From: Paracoccus sp. (in: a-proteobacteria)
GTDB lineage: Bacteria; Pseudomonadota; Alphaproteobacteria; Rhodobacterales; Rhodobacteraceae
Direction of reading: 5' to 3'
Length of the DNA: 39,948 nucleotides
Assembly (NCBI RefSeq): GCF_030538655.1
Contig: NZ_JAUNTO010000023.1
Coordinates: 1 to 39,948 of the forward strand
The translations under genes were made by a program, and so were the position numbers. The notes under the pieces were generated by a model. It made no database searches. It was not told where the DNA came from and was given only the letters and a program-made list of their open reading frames with translations. Positions 26,630 through 34,349 of this stretch are shown here, piece by piece. How positions within the stretch are numbered: the first letter of the stretch is position 1; each line of letters starts with the position of its first letter.

Positions 26630-26715
26630 GCGGGCGTGGCGGAATGGTAGACGCATGGGACTTAAACTCCCTGGGGCGAAAGCCCGTGCGGGTTCAAGTC
26701 CCGCCGCCCGCACCA
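26630..26715 (+). tRNA. tRNA-Leu(UAA)
   Basis: A class II tRNA of 86 bases including an encoded CCA. Acceptor arms GCGGGCG (26630-26636) and CGCCCGC (26705-26711) pair perfectly, the anticodon loop CTTAAAC gives anticodon UAA, the variable arm is the long GGGC/GCCC type of leucine tRNAs, and the T arm contains GGTTCAAGTCC. The first anticodon-stem pair is a T-T mismatch. There is no sign of an integrated element at either end. The next coding sequence starts only 18 bases after the CCA. Confidence 0.95.
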
Positions 26716-26733
26716 ACCGGATCAGGGGGCGCA

Positions 26734-27360
26734 ATGACCCATATGGATAGGATTGCCGACCTGCCGGTGCTGTTCGTCATGGCGGCCGATGCCGAATATG
26801 GCCCGGCCCTACGCGCCCGGATCACACCGCTGATAACCGGCATCGGCCCGGTCGAAGGCGGGGTCGCACTGGCCGCCGCGCTGGCGGCGATGGCGGAACG
26901 GCCGCGGCTGATCGTCTCGCTGGGGTCTGCTGGGTCGGCACGGCTGGAACAGGCGCGGGTCTATCAGGTCAGCGCCGTGGCATATCGCGATATGGATGCC
27001 AGCCCGCTGGGGTTCGAACGCGGGCGCACGCCGTTTCTGGATCTGCCGGCACGCGTCGAATTGCCGCACCGCATCCCCGGCCTGCCCGCCGCCACGCTGT
27101 CCACCGGCGGCGCCATCATCAGCGGCGCGGCCTATGACCGGATCGCCGAAGATATGGTCGATATGGAAACCTTCGCCCACCTGCGCGCCGCCATGCGCTG
27201 GAACATTCCGCTGATCGGGTTGCGCGGCATTTCCGATGGCGTGGCCGAACTGGGCGGGCTGCACGACTGGACGCAATATCTGCACCTGATCGACGAACGC
27301 CTGCGCGAGACTGTCGATGCCCTGGAAGATGCGCTGGAAACGGGTGCCGTCGCGCTGTGA
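26734..27360 (+). CDS. mtnN: 5'-methylthioadenosine/S-adenosylhomocysteine nucleosidase
   Basis: A nucleoside phosphorylase-fold hydrolase of 208 residues that removes adenine from methylthioadenosine or S-adenosylhomocysteine, recycling the methionine-derived by-products of polyamine synthesis and methylation. Family features are DAEYGPAL near the N-terminus (catalytic Glu21), TGIGPVEGG, LGSAGSA, YRDMDASPLGF, STGGAIIS, DMETFA and RGISDG. Some residues differ from the E. coli enzyme (DMETFA for VEMEAAA), so its preference between substrates is open. The ribosome site AGGGGG lies between the tRNA 3' end and ATG 26734. Reading the frame back into the tRNA is not meaningful. Confidence 0.8.
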   Translation: MTHMDRIADLPVLFVMAADAEYGPALRARITPLITGIGPVEGGVALAAALAAMAERPRLIVSLGSAGSARLEQARVYQVSAVAYRDMDASPLGFERGRTPFLDLPARVELPHRIPGLPAATLSTGGAIISGAAYDRIAEDMVDMETFAHLRAAMRWNIPLIGLRGISDGVAELGGLHDWTQYLHLIDERLRETVDALEDALETGAVAL

Positions 27361-27421
27361 GCGCGCTTGCCCTTGGGCGACGTGCCGCCTAAACCTGCCC
27401 CGGACCAGACAAGGGGGCACC

Positions 27422-29215
27422 ATGGCGCGCGGCACAACCACCACCGAAAACCGTCCGGCCAGCCGCCGCGTGGGGGCCTTGCGCGCCTTGCTGCCCTTTG
27501 TGCGGCCCTATGGCGGACAGGTGGTGCTGGCGCTGCTGGCGCTGTCGCTGACCGCCGGGATCAGCCTGATCCTGCCGCTGGCCGTGCGCCGCGTGGTGGA
27601 CGAATTCGACAGCGGCATGGCCCTGCTGAACCAGTATTTCGGCGCGGCGGTGATGATCGTGGCCATGCTGGCCGTGGGCACCGGGCTGCGCTATTTCCTG
27701 GTGACGCGGCTGGGTGAACGGATCGTGGCCGACATCCGCAAGGCCGTATTCGCCCGCGTCATCTCCCTGTCACCCGCGTTTTTCGAACGCATCATGACCG
27801 GGGAAATCCTGTCGCGGATCACTACCGACACCACGCTGATCCAGTCGGTGATCGGATCGTCCGTATCCATCGCGCTGCGCAATGCGCTGATCCTGATCGG
27901 CGGGCTGGCGATGCTGGCCTTTACCTCGCTCAAGCTGATGGGGCTGGTGCTGTTGATCGTGCCGGTGGTCATCGTGCCCATCGTCGTCATGGGGCGGCGG
28001 CTGCGGGTGCTGTCGCGCCGCAATCAGGACTGGATCGCAGCCTCCAGCGGTGCGGCATCCGAAAGCCTGCTGGCCGCCGGAACCGTGCAAGCCTACACGC
28101 ACGAGGCGCGCAGCACCGCCGATTTCGACCGCGTGACCGAGGAATCCTATGACATCGCCATCACCCGCACCCGCACCCGCGCGGTGATGACGGTGGTGGT
28201 GATCTTTTTGATCTTTTCCGGCGTTCTGGGTGTGCTGTGGATTGGCGCGCATGATGTGAACGCGGGCCGCCTGACGGTGGGCGAGCTGGTGCAATTCGTC
28301 ATCTACGCCATTCTTGTGGCCGGTTCGACCGGCGCGCTGACCGAAATCTGGGGCGAGTTGCAGCGCGCAGCCGGTGCCACCGAACGCCTGGCCGAGCTGC
28401 TGACCGCCGAGGACAGCCTGTCCGACCCCGCGCATCCTGTTGCCCTGCCCCGCCCGGTGCGCGGTGCTATCGCATTGGATGCGGTCAGCTTTCATTACCC
28501 GACCCGGCCCGATGTGTCGGCGCTGGATGATGTCAGCCTGACCATCGCGCCGGGTGAAACCGTGGCGCTGGTCGGGCCTTCGGGTGCTGGGAAAACCACG
28601 GTGATCCAGCTTGTGCAGCGGTTCTGGGACCCGGCCGCAGGGCGCGTGACTCTGGACGGGATCGACCTGCGCGACATGGCGCGGGCCGATTTCCGGGGCG
28701 AGATGGCCCTGGTGCCACAAGACCCGGTGATCTTTGCCGCATCCGCCCGCGACAACATTCGCTTTGGCCGCCCCGAGGCCAGCGATGCCGAGGTTCAGGC
28801 CGCCGCCGCCGCCGCCCATGCCGATGGTTTCATCGCCGCGCTGCCGCAGGGCTATGACACGCCCCTGGGGGAACGCGGGGTGATGCTGTCGGGCGGGCAG
28901 CGTCAACGCATCGCCATTGCCCGCGCCATCCTGCGCGACGCCCCCATCCTGCTGCTGGACGAGGCGACCAGCGCGCTGGACGCCGAATCCGAGGTTGCCG
29001 TGCAAGAGGCGGTGAACCGGCTGGCACACGGGCGCACCACCATTATCGTTGCGCACCGGCTGGCGACGGTCAAACGGGCGGATCGGATCGTCGTCTTTGA
29101 ACAGGGGCGCATCATCGCGCAGGGCACGCATGACGAACTGGTGGCGCAGGGTGGGCTGTATGCGCGGCTGGCGCGGCTGCAATTCACCGACGGCGCCGCC
29201 GAAGCCGTGATCTGA
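27422..29215 (+). CDS. ABC exporter, fused transmembrane and ATPase domains
   Basis: A half-transporter of 597 residues. The N-terminal part has six membrane segments; GERIVADIRKAVFARVISLSP and FFERIMTGEILSRITTDT are typical of the type I exporter intracellular loops. The ATPase has Walker A GPSGAGKTT (385-393), Q-loop VPQDPVIF, signature LSGGQRQR, Walker B LLLDEATSALD and switch IIVAHRLAT. It belongs to the BmrA/MsbA-like group common in alphaproteobacteria and differs from the exporter at 4215-6080. AAGGGGG lies upstream of ATG 27422. It is 61 bp after mtnN in the same direction, perhaps one transcript. Substrate unknown. Confidence 0.9.
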   Translation: MARGTTTTENRPASRRVGALRALLPFVRPYGGQVVLALLALSLTAGISLILPLAVRRVVDEFDSGMALLNQYFGAAVMIVAMLAVGTGLRYFLVTRLGERIVADIRKAVFARVISLSPAFFERIMTGEILSRITTDTTLIQSVIGSSVSIALRNALILIGGLAMLAFTSLKLMGLVLLIVPVVIVPIVVMGRRLRVLSRRNQDWIAASSGAASESLLAAGTVQAYTHEARSTADFDRVTEESYDIAITRTRTRAVMTVVVIFLIFSGVLGVLWIGAHDVNAGRLTVGELVQFVIYAILVAGSTGALTEIWGELQRAAGATERLAELLTAEDSLSDPAHPVALPRPVRGAIALDAVSFHYPTRPDVSALDDVSLTIAPGETVALVGPSGAGKTTVIQLVQRFWDPAAGRVTLDGIDLRDMARADFRGEMALVPQDPVIFAASARDNIRFGRPEASDAEVQAAAAAAHADGFIAALPQGYDTPLGERGVMLSGGQRQRIAIARAILRDAPILLLDEATSALDAESEVAVQEAVNRLAHGRTTIIVAHRLATVKRADRIVVFEQGRIIAQGTHDELVAQGGLYARLARLQFTDGAAEAVI

Positions 29216-29231
29216 CCACGCTATTTCGGCG
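29197..29231. terminator. Hairpin enclosing both convergent stop codons
   Basis: Arms CGCCGAA (29197-29203) and TTCGGCG (29225-29231) pair perfectly, with a small inner GTG/CAC stem. Both the ABC exporter stop (29213-29215) and the CAP-lipoprotein stop (29221-29223) lie inside the loop region. The genes are only 5 bp apart. There is no T-tract beyond TTT inside the arm. Confidence 0.4.
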
Positions 29232-29769
29232 CGGCATAGACCGCCGCCCAGAACACTGTTTTACCGTCTGATCCGACCGCGCGCCCGATGCCCATTTCCT
29301 GCACCTGCGGGATGTTGATATTGGCCAGATGCCCGCTGGAGCTGTTCCATTCAGCCAGCACCCGGTTCAGGCCAAACGGCCCGGCGGCGATGTTTTCGGC
29401 GGTGATCCGCGGCTGATAGCCCAGCGCCTTGACCCGCTGCGAGGGACCGGATGTCCCCTTGCCGACATGGGCCATGCGCCCGCGTTCGGCCATGTCGCAG
29501 GCATGACGTTCCGCCGCACGGGCCAGCGTGGCATTGCCGCGCACCGGCGGCAGCCCCACGCGCGCACGCGCGCTGTTGGTCGCGGCAACGCCCGCCGCCA
29601 GATCGGCGGCAGATGTCCGCTGACAGACCGCCTGCCCCGGCGCGGTGGCCTGAATATCATGCGGATCATTGGGGTCAGGCGGTGCCATCCAGCCGCGATC
29701 AGCAGAATCGCCGGGCGCACAGGCAGCCACAGCCAGCAGCATCAGAACGGACAAGGTAGAACGGCGCAT
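29221..29769 (-). CDS. CAP/SCP-domain lipoprotein
   Basis: A 182-residue secreted protein with a lipoprotein signal peptide: MRRSTLSVLMLLAVAAC has a lipobox ending at Cys17. The mature part contains a CAP (cysteine-rich secretory/SCP-PR1) domain, with AATNSARARVGLPP, LARAAERHACDMAERGRMAHVG, ITAENIAAG and SSSGHLANINIPQVQEMGIG, in which the conserved His and Glu residues of the CAP cavity are present. Bacterial CAP proteins have no settled function. ATG 29769 is preferred, with GGGGTG upstream; a GTG at 29775 adds two residues. Divergent from the Kbp gene. Confidence 0.85.
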   Translation of the reverse strand: MRRSTLSVLMLLAVAACAPGDSADRGWMAPPDPNDPHDIQATAPGQAVCQRTSAADLAAGVAATNSARARVGLPPVRGNATLARAAERHACDMAERGRMAHVGKGTSGPSQRVKALGYQPRITAENIAAGPFGLNRVLAEWNSSSGHLANINIPQVQEMGIGRAVGSDGKTVFWAAVYAAPK

Positions 29770-29936
29770 TTTCACCCCAAACAGACAGAATTTTCCCGGA
29801 AAGTGCCGATTGAGTGACCAAAATACAACCGATAATTGCGCAGCATTTTAATCACTGGCGAAAATCCGGCCGATATGGAACGCTTTGGCCGCAAAGGCGT
29901 TTCTTTACGCCGATCACCCATCGAAAGGATATGCAG

Positions 29937-30440
29937 ATGGCAGTTTGGGATTTCGTCAAGGACGCGGGAAAGTCGCTGTTCGGTTCCAAGGCCGAGGCCA
30001 GCGAGGCGCAGCCTCAGCCGCAGGCCGCCCCCGAAAAAACCGCCGAGCAGGCTGAAACCGACCGCAAGGTCGCCGCGCTGAATGCCGAGGTCAAGGCGCT
30101 TGGCCTGACCGGCAAAGACGTGCATCTGCGCCTGCGCGGTGACACCGTGATCGTCGAATCAAAGGGCGCCGATCGCGAGACGATGGAAAAGCTGATCCTT
30201 GCGGTGGGCAATATTCAGGGCATCGCCAAGGTCGAGGCAGATCTGCCCGACGCCCCCGAGGCCCAGGGCAAGGCGCCCGTGTTCCACACCGTCGAAAAGG
30301 GCGAAACCCTGTCGGCCATTGCCAAGAAATATCTGGGCAGCGCCAACAAATACAACGACATCTTCGAGGCGAACCGCCCAATGCTGTCGCATCCCGACAA
30401 GATCTATCCGGGGCAAAAGCTGCGGATTCCGGGCGCCTGA
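29937..30440 (+). CDS. kbp: BON-LysM protein, Kbp (YgaU) type
   Basis: A 167-residue protein closely matching E. coli Kbp/YgaU in layout. It starts AVWDFVKDAGKSLFG, followed by a Glu/Ala/Pro-rich linker, a BON domain (about 40-95, with AVGNIQGIAKVEADL), and a C-terminal LysM domain (about 117-165, FHTVEKGETLSAIAKKYLG, then FEANRPML and YPGQKLRIP). E. coli Kbp binds potassium and affects growth at high K+; LysM also binds peptidoglycan, but no signal peptide is present here. ATG 29937 has AAAGGA 7 bases upstream; ATG 29931 is too close to it. A hairpin follows the gene. Confidence 0.9.
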   Translation: MAVWDFVKDAGKSLFGSKAEASEAQPQPQAAPEKTAEQAETDRKVAALNAEVKALGLTGKDVHLRLRGDTVIVESKGADRETMEKLILAVGNIQGIAKVEADLPDAPEAQGKAPVFHTVEKGETLSAIAKKYLGSANKYNDIFEANRPMLSHPDKIYPGQKLRIPGA

Positions 30441-30464
30441 TCCGGTTCTGACGCTGCGTTTTAC

Positions 30465-30495
30465 AACGGGGCGGGGGGCTGACCCTTGCCCCGTT
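30465..30495 (+). terminator. Hairpin after kbp
   Basis: Perfect 8-bp arms AACGGGGC (30465-30472) and GCCCCGTT (30488-30495) lie 25 bp after the kbp stop, and inner GGG/CCC can pair too. Only a short TTT (30501-30503) follows. It probably separates kbp from the acyl-CoA synthetase gene that starts at 30566. Confidence 0.5.
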
Positions 30496-30565
30496 CCGCA
30501 TTTCTGGCCCATGTTGACAAAAATGACGCAAGCCGGAGGGGGTTTGCGCGGGGAGGACAAGACCA

Positions 30566-32452
30566 ATGGGCCGTTTCAACAGTATTGCCGACCGTGATCG
30601 TGTCGAAGGCGAAATGTCGTATGACAGCCGGGATTTACCCAAGACGATCTATGGCTTTTTACAGCGTGTCGCAGGGCGGTTTCCTGACCGGCCCGCCGTC
30701 AGCTTTCAGTTGCTGTCCGGTCCGCGCGATCACGCCACCACGCTGACATGGCAGGATCTGCTGGAGCGGGTGACGGAAACCGCAAACCTGTTCCGCAGCC
30801 TTGGCGTGGGGCCGCGTGACACCATCGCCTATCTGCTGCCCAACAGCATTGAAACGCCGGTGGTTCTGCTGGCCGGGGCGACCGCCGGTATCGTCAACCC
30901 GATCAACCCGCTGCTGGACGCCGAACAGATCGCCGCCATCCTGCGCGAAACGCGGGCCAAGGTGCTGGTGACGCTGAAGCCCTTCCCCAAAACAGACGTG
31001 GCGCAAAAGGCCGCGCAGGCTGTCGCCGCCGCGCCCGGCGTGACCCATATCATCGAGGTAGACCTGAACCGCCATCTGCGCGGCGTCAAACGCTGGATCG
31101 TGCCGCTGATCCGCCCCAAGGTGACGGCGAAACACCAGGCCAAAGTGCTGGACTTCGAGGCCGCCGCCAGCGGCCAGCGCCATGACAAGCTGACCTTTGA
31201 CGACCCGCAGATCGACCGCGTGGCCGCCTATTTCCACACCGGCGGCACCACCGGGATGCCAAAGGTCGCGCAGCACAAATACTCGGGGATGATCTATAAC
31301 GGCTGGCTGGGCGGGACGCTGCTGTTCGATGAAACCGACGTGCTGATCTGCCCGCTGCCGCTGTTCCACGTCTTTGCGGCCTATCCGATCCTGATGTCCT
31401 GTATCGCATCGGGGGCGCATATGGTCATGCCGACGCCTGCCGGATACCGGGGCGATGGCGTGTTCGACAACTTCTGGAAACTGATCGAACGCTGGCAGGT
31501 TTCCTTCCTGATTACCGTGCCCACCGCGATTGCCGCGCTGATGCAGCGCCCGGTGGATGCCGACGTGTCATCGCTGCGCACCGCCATTTCAGGCTCGGCG
31601 CCGCTGCCGGTGGAACTGTATAACCGCTTCAGACAGGCAACCGGGGTCGAAATCTCCGAGGGCTATGGGCTGACCGAGGCAACCTGCCTTGTATCCTGCA
31701 ACCCTGTGGACGGGCTGAAGAAAGTCGGCTCGGTCGGCATCCCCCTGCCCTATTCGCACGTCAAGATTTTGCGCCGCAGCAACGGCGGCTATCGAGAATG
31801 CGAGGTCGATGAGATCGGCGAAATCTGCGTCGCCAGCCCCGGCGTCTTCGAAGGCTCGACCTATACCGAGGACGACAAGAACAGCGACCTGTTCGCCGAA
31901 GACCGCTTTCTGCGCACCGGCGATCTGGGGCGGCTGGACCAGGATGGCTATCTGTGGATCACCGGGCGGGCCAAGGATCTGATTATTCGCGGCGGCCACA
32001 ACATCGACCCGGCCGAGATCGAAGACGGGCTGTTGTCGCATCCCGCCGTCGCCTTTGCCGGTGCCATCGGCCAGCCCGACGCCTTTGCGGGCGAACTGCC
32101 CTGTGTCTATGTGGAACTGGTGCAGGGCGCATCTGTTACCCAAGACGAACTGATGGCCCATGCCCGCGCCAATATCCACGAACGCGCGGCATTTCCCAAG
32201 CATCTGGAAATCCTGCCCGAGCTGCCGAAAACCGCCGTCGGCAAAATCTTCAAGCCGGACCTGCGCAAACGCGCCATTGCCCGCGTGCTGGATTCGGTTC
32301 TGGCGGGCACCGGCGTCCATGTCGTCGAAGTGGTCGAGGATAAGAAACGCGGCCTTGTCGCCCGGCTGGACGCACAGGGCGACACCCCCACTGACAAAGA
32401 CGCTGCAATGGCACGGCTGGGGGAATTCGCGCTGCCTTGGGAATGGGTATAA
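30566..32452 (+). CDS. AMP-forming acyl-CoA synthetase
   Basis: A 628-residue adenylate-forming enzyme that activates a carboxylic acid with ATP and joins it to CoA. The ATP loop YFHTGGTTGMPK is at 222-233, the A5 motif is GYGLTEAT (about 370), the A7/A8 region is LRTGDLGRLDQDGYLWITGRAKD followed by IIRGGHNIDPAEIE, and the catalytic lysine lies in KTAVGKIFKPDLR (about 553-565). GGGGAGGA precedes the ATG. The substrate is probably a fatty or aromatic acid but cannot be read. The C-terminus extends about 50 residues past the usual A10 lysine. It has no thiolase or dehydrogenase gene beside it. Confidence 0.85.
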   Translation: MGRFNSIADRDRVEGEMSYDSRDLPKTIYGFLQRVAGRFPDRPAVSFQLLSGPRDHATTLTWQDLLERVTETANLFRSLGVGPRDTIAYLLPNSIETPVVLLAGATAGIVNPINPLLDAEQIAAILRETRAKVLVTLKPFPKTDVAQKAAQAVAAAPGVTHIIEVDLNRHLRGVKRWIVPLIRPKVTAKHQAKVLDFEAAASGQRHDKLTFDDPQIDRVAAYFHTGGTTGMPKVAQHKYSGMIYNGWLGGTLLFDETDVLICPLPLFHVFAAYPILMSCIASGAHMVMPTPAGYRGDGVFDNFWKLIERWQVSFLITVPTAIAALMQRPVDADVSSLRTAISGSAPLPVELYNRFRQATGVEISEGYGLTEATCLVSCNPVDGLKKVGSVGIPLPYSHVKILRRSNGGYRECEVDEIGEICVASPGVFEGSTYTEDDKNSDLFAEDRFLRTGDLGRLDQDGYLWITGRAKDLIIRGGHNIDPAEIEDGLLSHPAVAFAGAIGQPDAFAGELPCVYVELVQGASVTQDELMAHARANIHERAAFPKHLEILPELPKTAVGKIFKPDLRKRAIARVLDSVLAGTGVHVVEVVEDKKRGLVARLDAQGDTPTDKDAAMARLGEFALPWEWV

Positions 32453-32494
32453 CGGCTGGCCCGGCCTGATCCGGGCCAACCCGGATCAGCCGTT
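32451..32494. terminator. Strong nested hairpin between convergent genes
   Basis: The inner arms CTGATCCGGG (32466-32475) and CCCGGATCAG (32480-32489) give a 10-bp stem with a CCAA tetraloop. Outer AACGGC (32451-32456) pairs with GCCGTT (32489-32494). The stop codons of the acyl-CoA synthetase (32450-32452) and of the DsbA-like gene (32486-32488) both fall in the structure. No T-tract follows on either strand. Confidence 0.6.
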
Positions 32495-33112
32495 CAGCAC
32501 CTTGCGGCCACGGGCGATCAGCTCTTGCAGATCGTCGATTGACAACGCACCAAAGGCGGCCTCGTCCCCAGCGATAAAGGTGGGCGTGCCCATCAGCCCC
32601 ATATGTTCAGCCAGCATAAAGCTGTTGCTGATGTGCTCGGACACCGATTCAGATTCCATATCGCGACGCAGCCGGGCCTCGTCCAGCCCGACATCGCGGG
32701 CTGCGCGCAGCACCGATGCCTCTTCGGCACGTCCGCGCATCCCCATCAGGGCCGCATGAAGTTGCCAGTATTTCCCCTGTCGCAATGACGCCAGCGAGGC
32801 ACGGGCCGCAAATTCCGACCCTTCGCCAAACACCGGCCATTCGCGAAAGACAATGCGCAGGTTCGGGTCAGCCGAAATCAGCCGCTGCATCGTGCCGACC
32901 ATGCGGCGGCAAAAGCTGCAATTGTAATCAAAGAACTCGGTCAGGGTGATGTCGCCGTTCGGATTACCCAGAACTGGCGCGTTGGGATCACGCTCTAACG
33001 ACCGCCGCAGCGATTCCGGCATCGGATTATCACGGGCGACAGCCCGCAGAGGCAGAACCGAGGTCATGGTGAGCGCGGCGGCGCTGAGGATCGTGTGGCG
33101 ACGGCTAAGCAT
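32486..33112 (-). CDS. DsbA-family exported thiol-disulfide oxidoreductase
   Basis: A 208-residue periplasmic protein of the thioredoxin superfamily. The active site is Cys65-Ser-Phe-Cys68 in FDYNCSFCRRM, and the cis-Pro loop is MGTPTFIAG. SRRHTILSAAALTM at the N-terminus is an export signal with two arginines, so Tat transport is possible although the motif is incomplete. Similar proteins act as DsbA- or DsbG-like oxidases/isomerases or as copper-resistance ScsC-like proteins; CSFC is closer to the BdbD/ScsC group than to the CPHC of E. coli DsbA. AAGGAA is just upstream of the ATG. No DsbB partner is encoded nearby. Confidence 0.88.
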   Translation of the reverse strand: MLSRRHTILSAAALTMTSVLPLRAVARDNPMPESLRRSLERDPNAPVLGNPNGDITLTEFFDYNCSFCRRMVGTMQRLISADPNLRIVFREWPVFGEGSEFAARASLASLRQGKYWQLHAALMGMRGRAEEASVLRAARDVGLDEARLRRDMESESVSEHISNSFMLAEHMGLMGTPTFIAGDEAAFGALSIDDLQELIARGRKVLNG

Positions 33113-33129
33113 CCAAGGTTCCTTTCCAG

Positions 33130-33167
33130 AAAAACTACGCCCCTCTTACCCATATGGGCAGAGGGGC
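33130..33167 (-). terminator. Intrinsic terminator of the 25-codon gene
   Basis: Arms GCCCCTCT (33139-33146) and AGAGGGGC (33160-33167) pair over 8 bp around an inner palindrome CCCATATGGG (33149-33158). Read on the minus strand, the stem is followed after GTAG by five T residues (33134-33130). It lies 27 bp downstream of the small gene at 33194-33271 and upstream of the DsbA-like gene, so it ends the small transcript before the next gene. Confidence 0.7.
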
Positions 33168-33193
33168 AACAGTCAAGATGGCGTCAGATCGGT

Positions 33194-33271
33194 TCAGAAA
33201 ACGCCCAGAAGATACAGGATAATAATGATCGGAATTGGAATCCCGATCAGCCAAAGCAAAATCCCACGCAT
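33194..33271 (-). CDS. 25-residue single-pass membrane protein
   Basis: A complete small gene that automated annotation may miss. The product begins MRGILLWL, has an IPIP motif in the middle, then a run of isoleucines and ends LLGVF; almost the whole chain is one hydrophobic helix with a single positive charge at residue 2, so it should insert in the inner membrane. AAAGGGG (33277-33283) lies 5 bases upstream of the ATG. A promoter-like pair with 17-bp spacing (33304-33332) stands upstream and a hairpin with a T-run stands downstream. The function is unknown; small proteins of this kind often regulate a larger membrane partner. I cannot name a family. Confidence 0.72.
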   Translation of the reverse strand: MRGILLWLIGIPIPIIIILYLLGVF

Positions 33272-33303
33272 GGTTTCCCCTTTCATATAACTGTAAAATA
33301 AGA

Positions 33304-33332
33304 ATTTAATGACCCTTAAGTTCCCTTATCAA
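33304..33332 (-). promoter_or_regulatory. Sigma70-type promoter of the 25-codon gene
   Basis: On the minus strand TTGATA (33332-33327) matches the -35 consensus at 5 of 6 positions and TTAAAT (33309-33304) matches the -10 at 4 of 6, with exactly 17 bases between. The start ATG is 32 bases downstream of the -10. The whole region is AT-rich relative to its surroundings. Confidence 0.6.
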
Positions 33333-33396
33333 AGATCAACCGTTGTCCGCCGCCGCGCCACATGGTCAGATGCGGCGCAATGACAGCGGGGGAAGG

Positions 33397-34158
33397 ATGC
33401 GCTTTTTAACCGTCGAGCATCAGATATATGCGCTGGTCGCCGTGCTTGGCACGGTGGCGACGGTTCTGGTTCTGGGCTGGCTGCTGCACCGGCCCGGCTG
33501 GGGGCGGGTCGCCCGCGACTGGCATGGCGTGGTGCCGCCCTTTGTCAACATCACCGGCACCCTGTTCGCCCTGACGCTGGCCTTTATCGCCAACGATACC
33601 TGGGCCGCGCGCGACCGGGCGCTGGATTCCGTCTTCCGCGAGGCCGAGGCGCTGCGCAGCCTGCTGACCCTGGCCGAACTGCTGCCCGACGGTCCGGCCC
33701 ATGATCTGGCGGGGCGGGTGCGCGATTATGGGCAGGCGGCAGCGGCGGAATGGCCCGCGCTGCGCCGCGCCGAATCCGATCCGGCGACCAGCCGGGCTGC
33801 TGATGCGATGCTGATCGCGGCGGCCTCGCCCGCTGTGCAGAATGCGGTCCCGCCGCCGGTCGGGCAGGCGCTGTTGGAACGGGTCGGCAGCTTGCGCGCG
33901 GATCGCGATATGCGAGTGGCGTTGACTCAAACACATCTGAACCCGCTCAAATGGATGGCGATGGCGTGGCTGGGCTTTTTGACGCTGGTCAGCGTTGCGG
34001 CCGTTCATGTCGAAAACCGCAATGCGCTGCGGCTGGCGGTGGGGCTGTTTGCACTGGCGGCGGCACCGGCGGCGGCCATCGTGCTGATGCAGGGCAACCC
34101 GTTTCAGGAACCTGCGGCGGTGACAGCAGCCTCAATCAGCGCCGCCATCAACGAATGA
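33397..34158 (+). CDS. DUF4239-like membrane protein
   Basis: A 253-residue protein with a hydrophobic segment at about 10-30, a second around VPPFVNITGTLFALTLAFIA, a long soluble region, and two more at the C-terminus (MAMAWLGFLTLVSVAAV and LAVGLFALAAAPAAAIVLM). TLFALTLAFIANDTWAARDRA followed by VFREAEALRSLL matches the bestrophin-like DUF4239 proteins, which have an N-terminal and a C-terminal membrane pair. The function is not known. ATG 33397 is chosen because protein-like sequence begins there; ATG 33370 is the alternative, and the ribosome site (GGGGGA) is close. The stop overlaps an ATG (ATGA at 34155), but I do not accept the following frame as a gene. Confidence 0.7.
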   Translation: MRFLTVEHQIYALVAVLGTVATVLVLGWLLHRPGWGRVARDWHGVVPPFVNITGTLFALTLAFIANDTWAARDRALDSVFREAEALRSLLTLAELLPDGPAHDLAGRVRDYGQAAAAEWPALRRAESDPATSRAADAMLIAAASPAVQNAVPPPVGQALLERVGSLRADRDMRVALTQTHLNPLKWMAMAWLGFLTLVSVAAVHVENRNALRLAVGLFALAAAPAAAIVLMQGNPFQEPAAVTAASISAAINE

Positions 34159-34300
34159 CTGATACCGCCCAGCCTGCCGCAAAGCCGCCACCGCCGACAA
34201 AACCCCCATGGCCCGCATCAGATCATGCAGACGGAACAGGAAACCGCCGGGTCAAAACCGCACCCCGGTTTATGCGACATGAGGCCTTGCCTCCTGTTCC

Positions 34301-34338
34301 AAATCAAACCGCCGGACAGCAACTATACGGCCCGGCGG
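34301..34338 (-). terminator. Terminator downstream of ettA
   Basis: Arms CCGCCGG (34309-34315) and CCGGCGG (34332-34338) form a 7-bp stem. On the minus strand, the direction of ettA, the stem is followed by TTTGATTT (34308-34301). It stands 12 bp after the ettA stop. The convergent DUF4239-like gene ends 150 bp before it. Confidence 0.6.
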
Positions 34339-34349
34339 CTGACATGTGT

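Noticed and set aside
26600-26760. Integration site at tRNA-Leu
   Set aside because: No duplicated tRNA 3' end, integrase gene or base-composition shift is visible around it.
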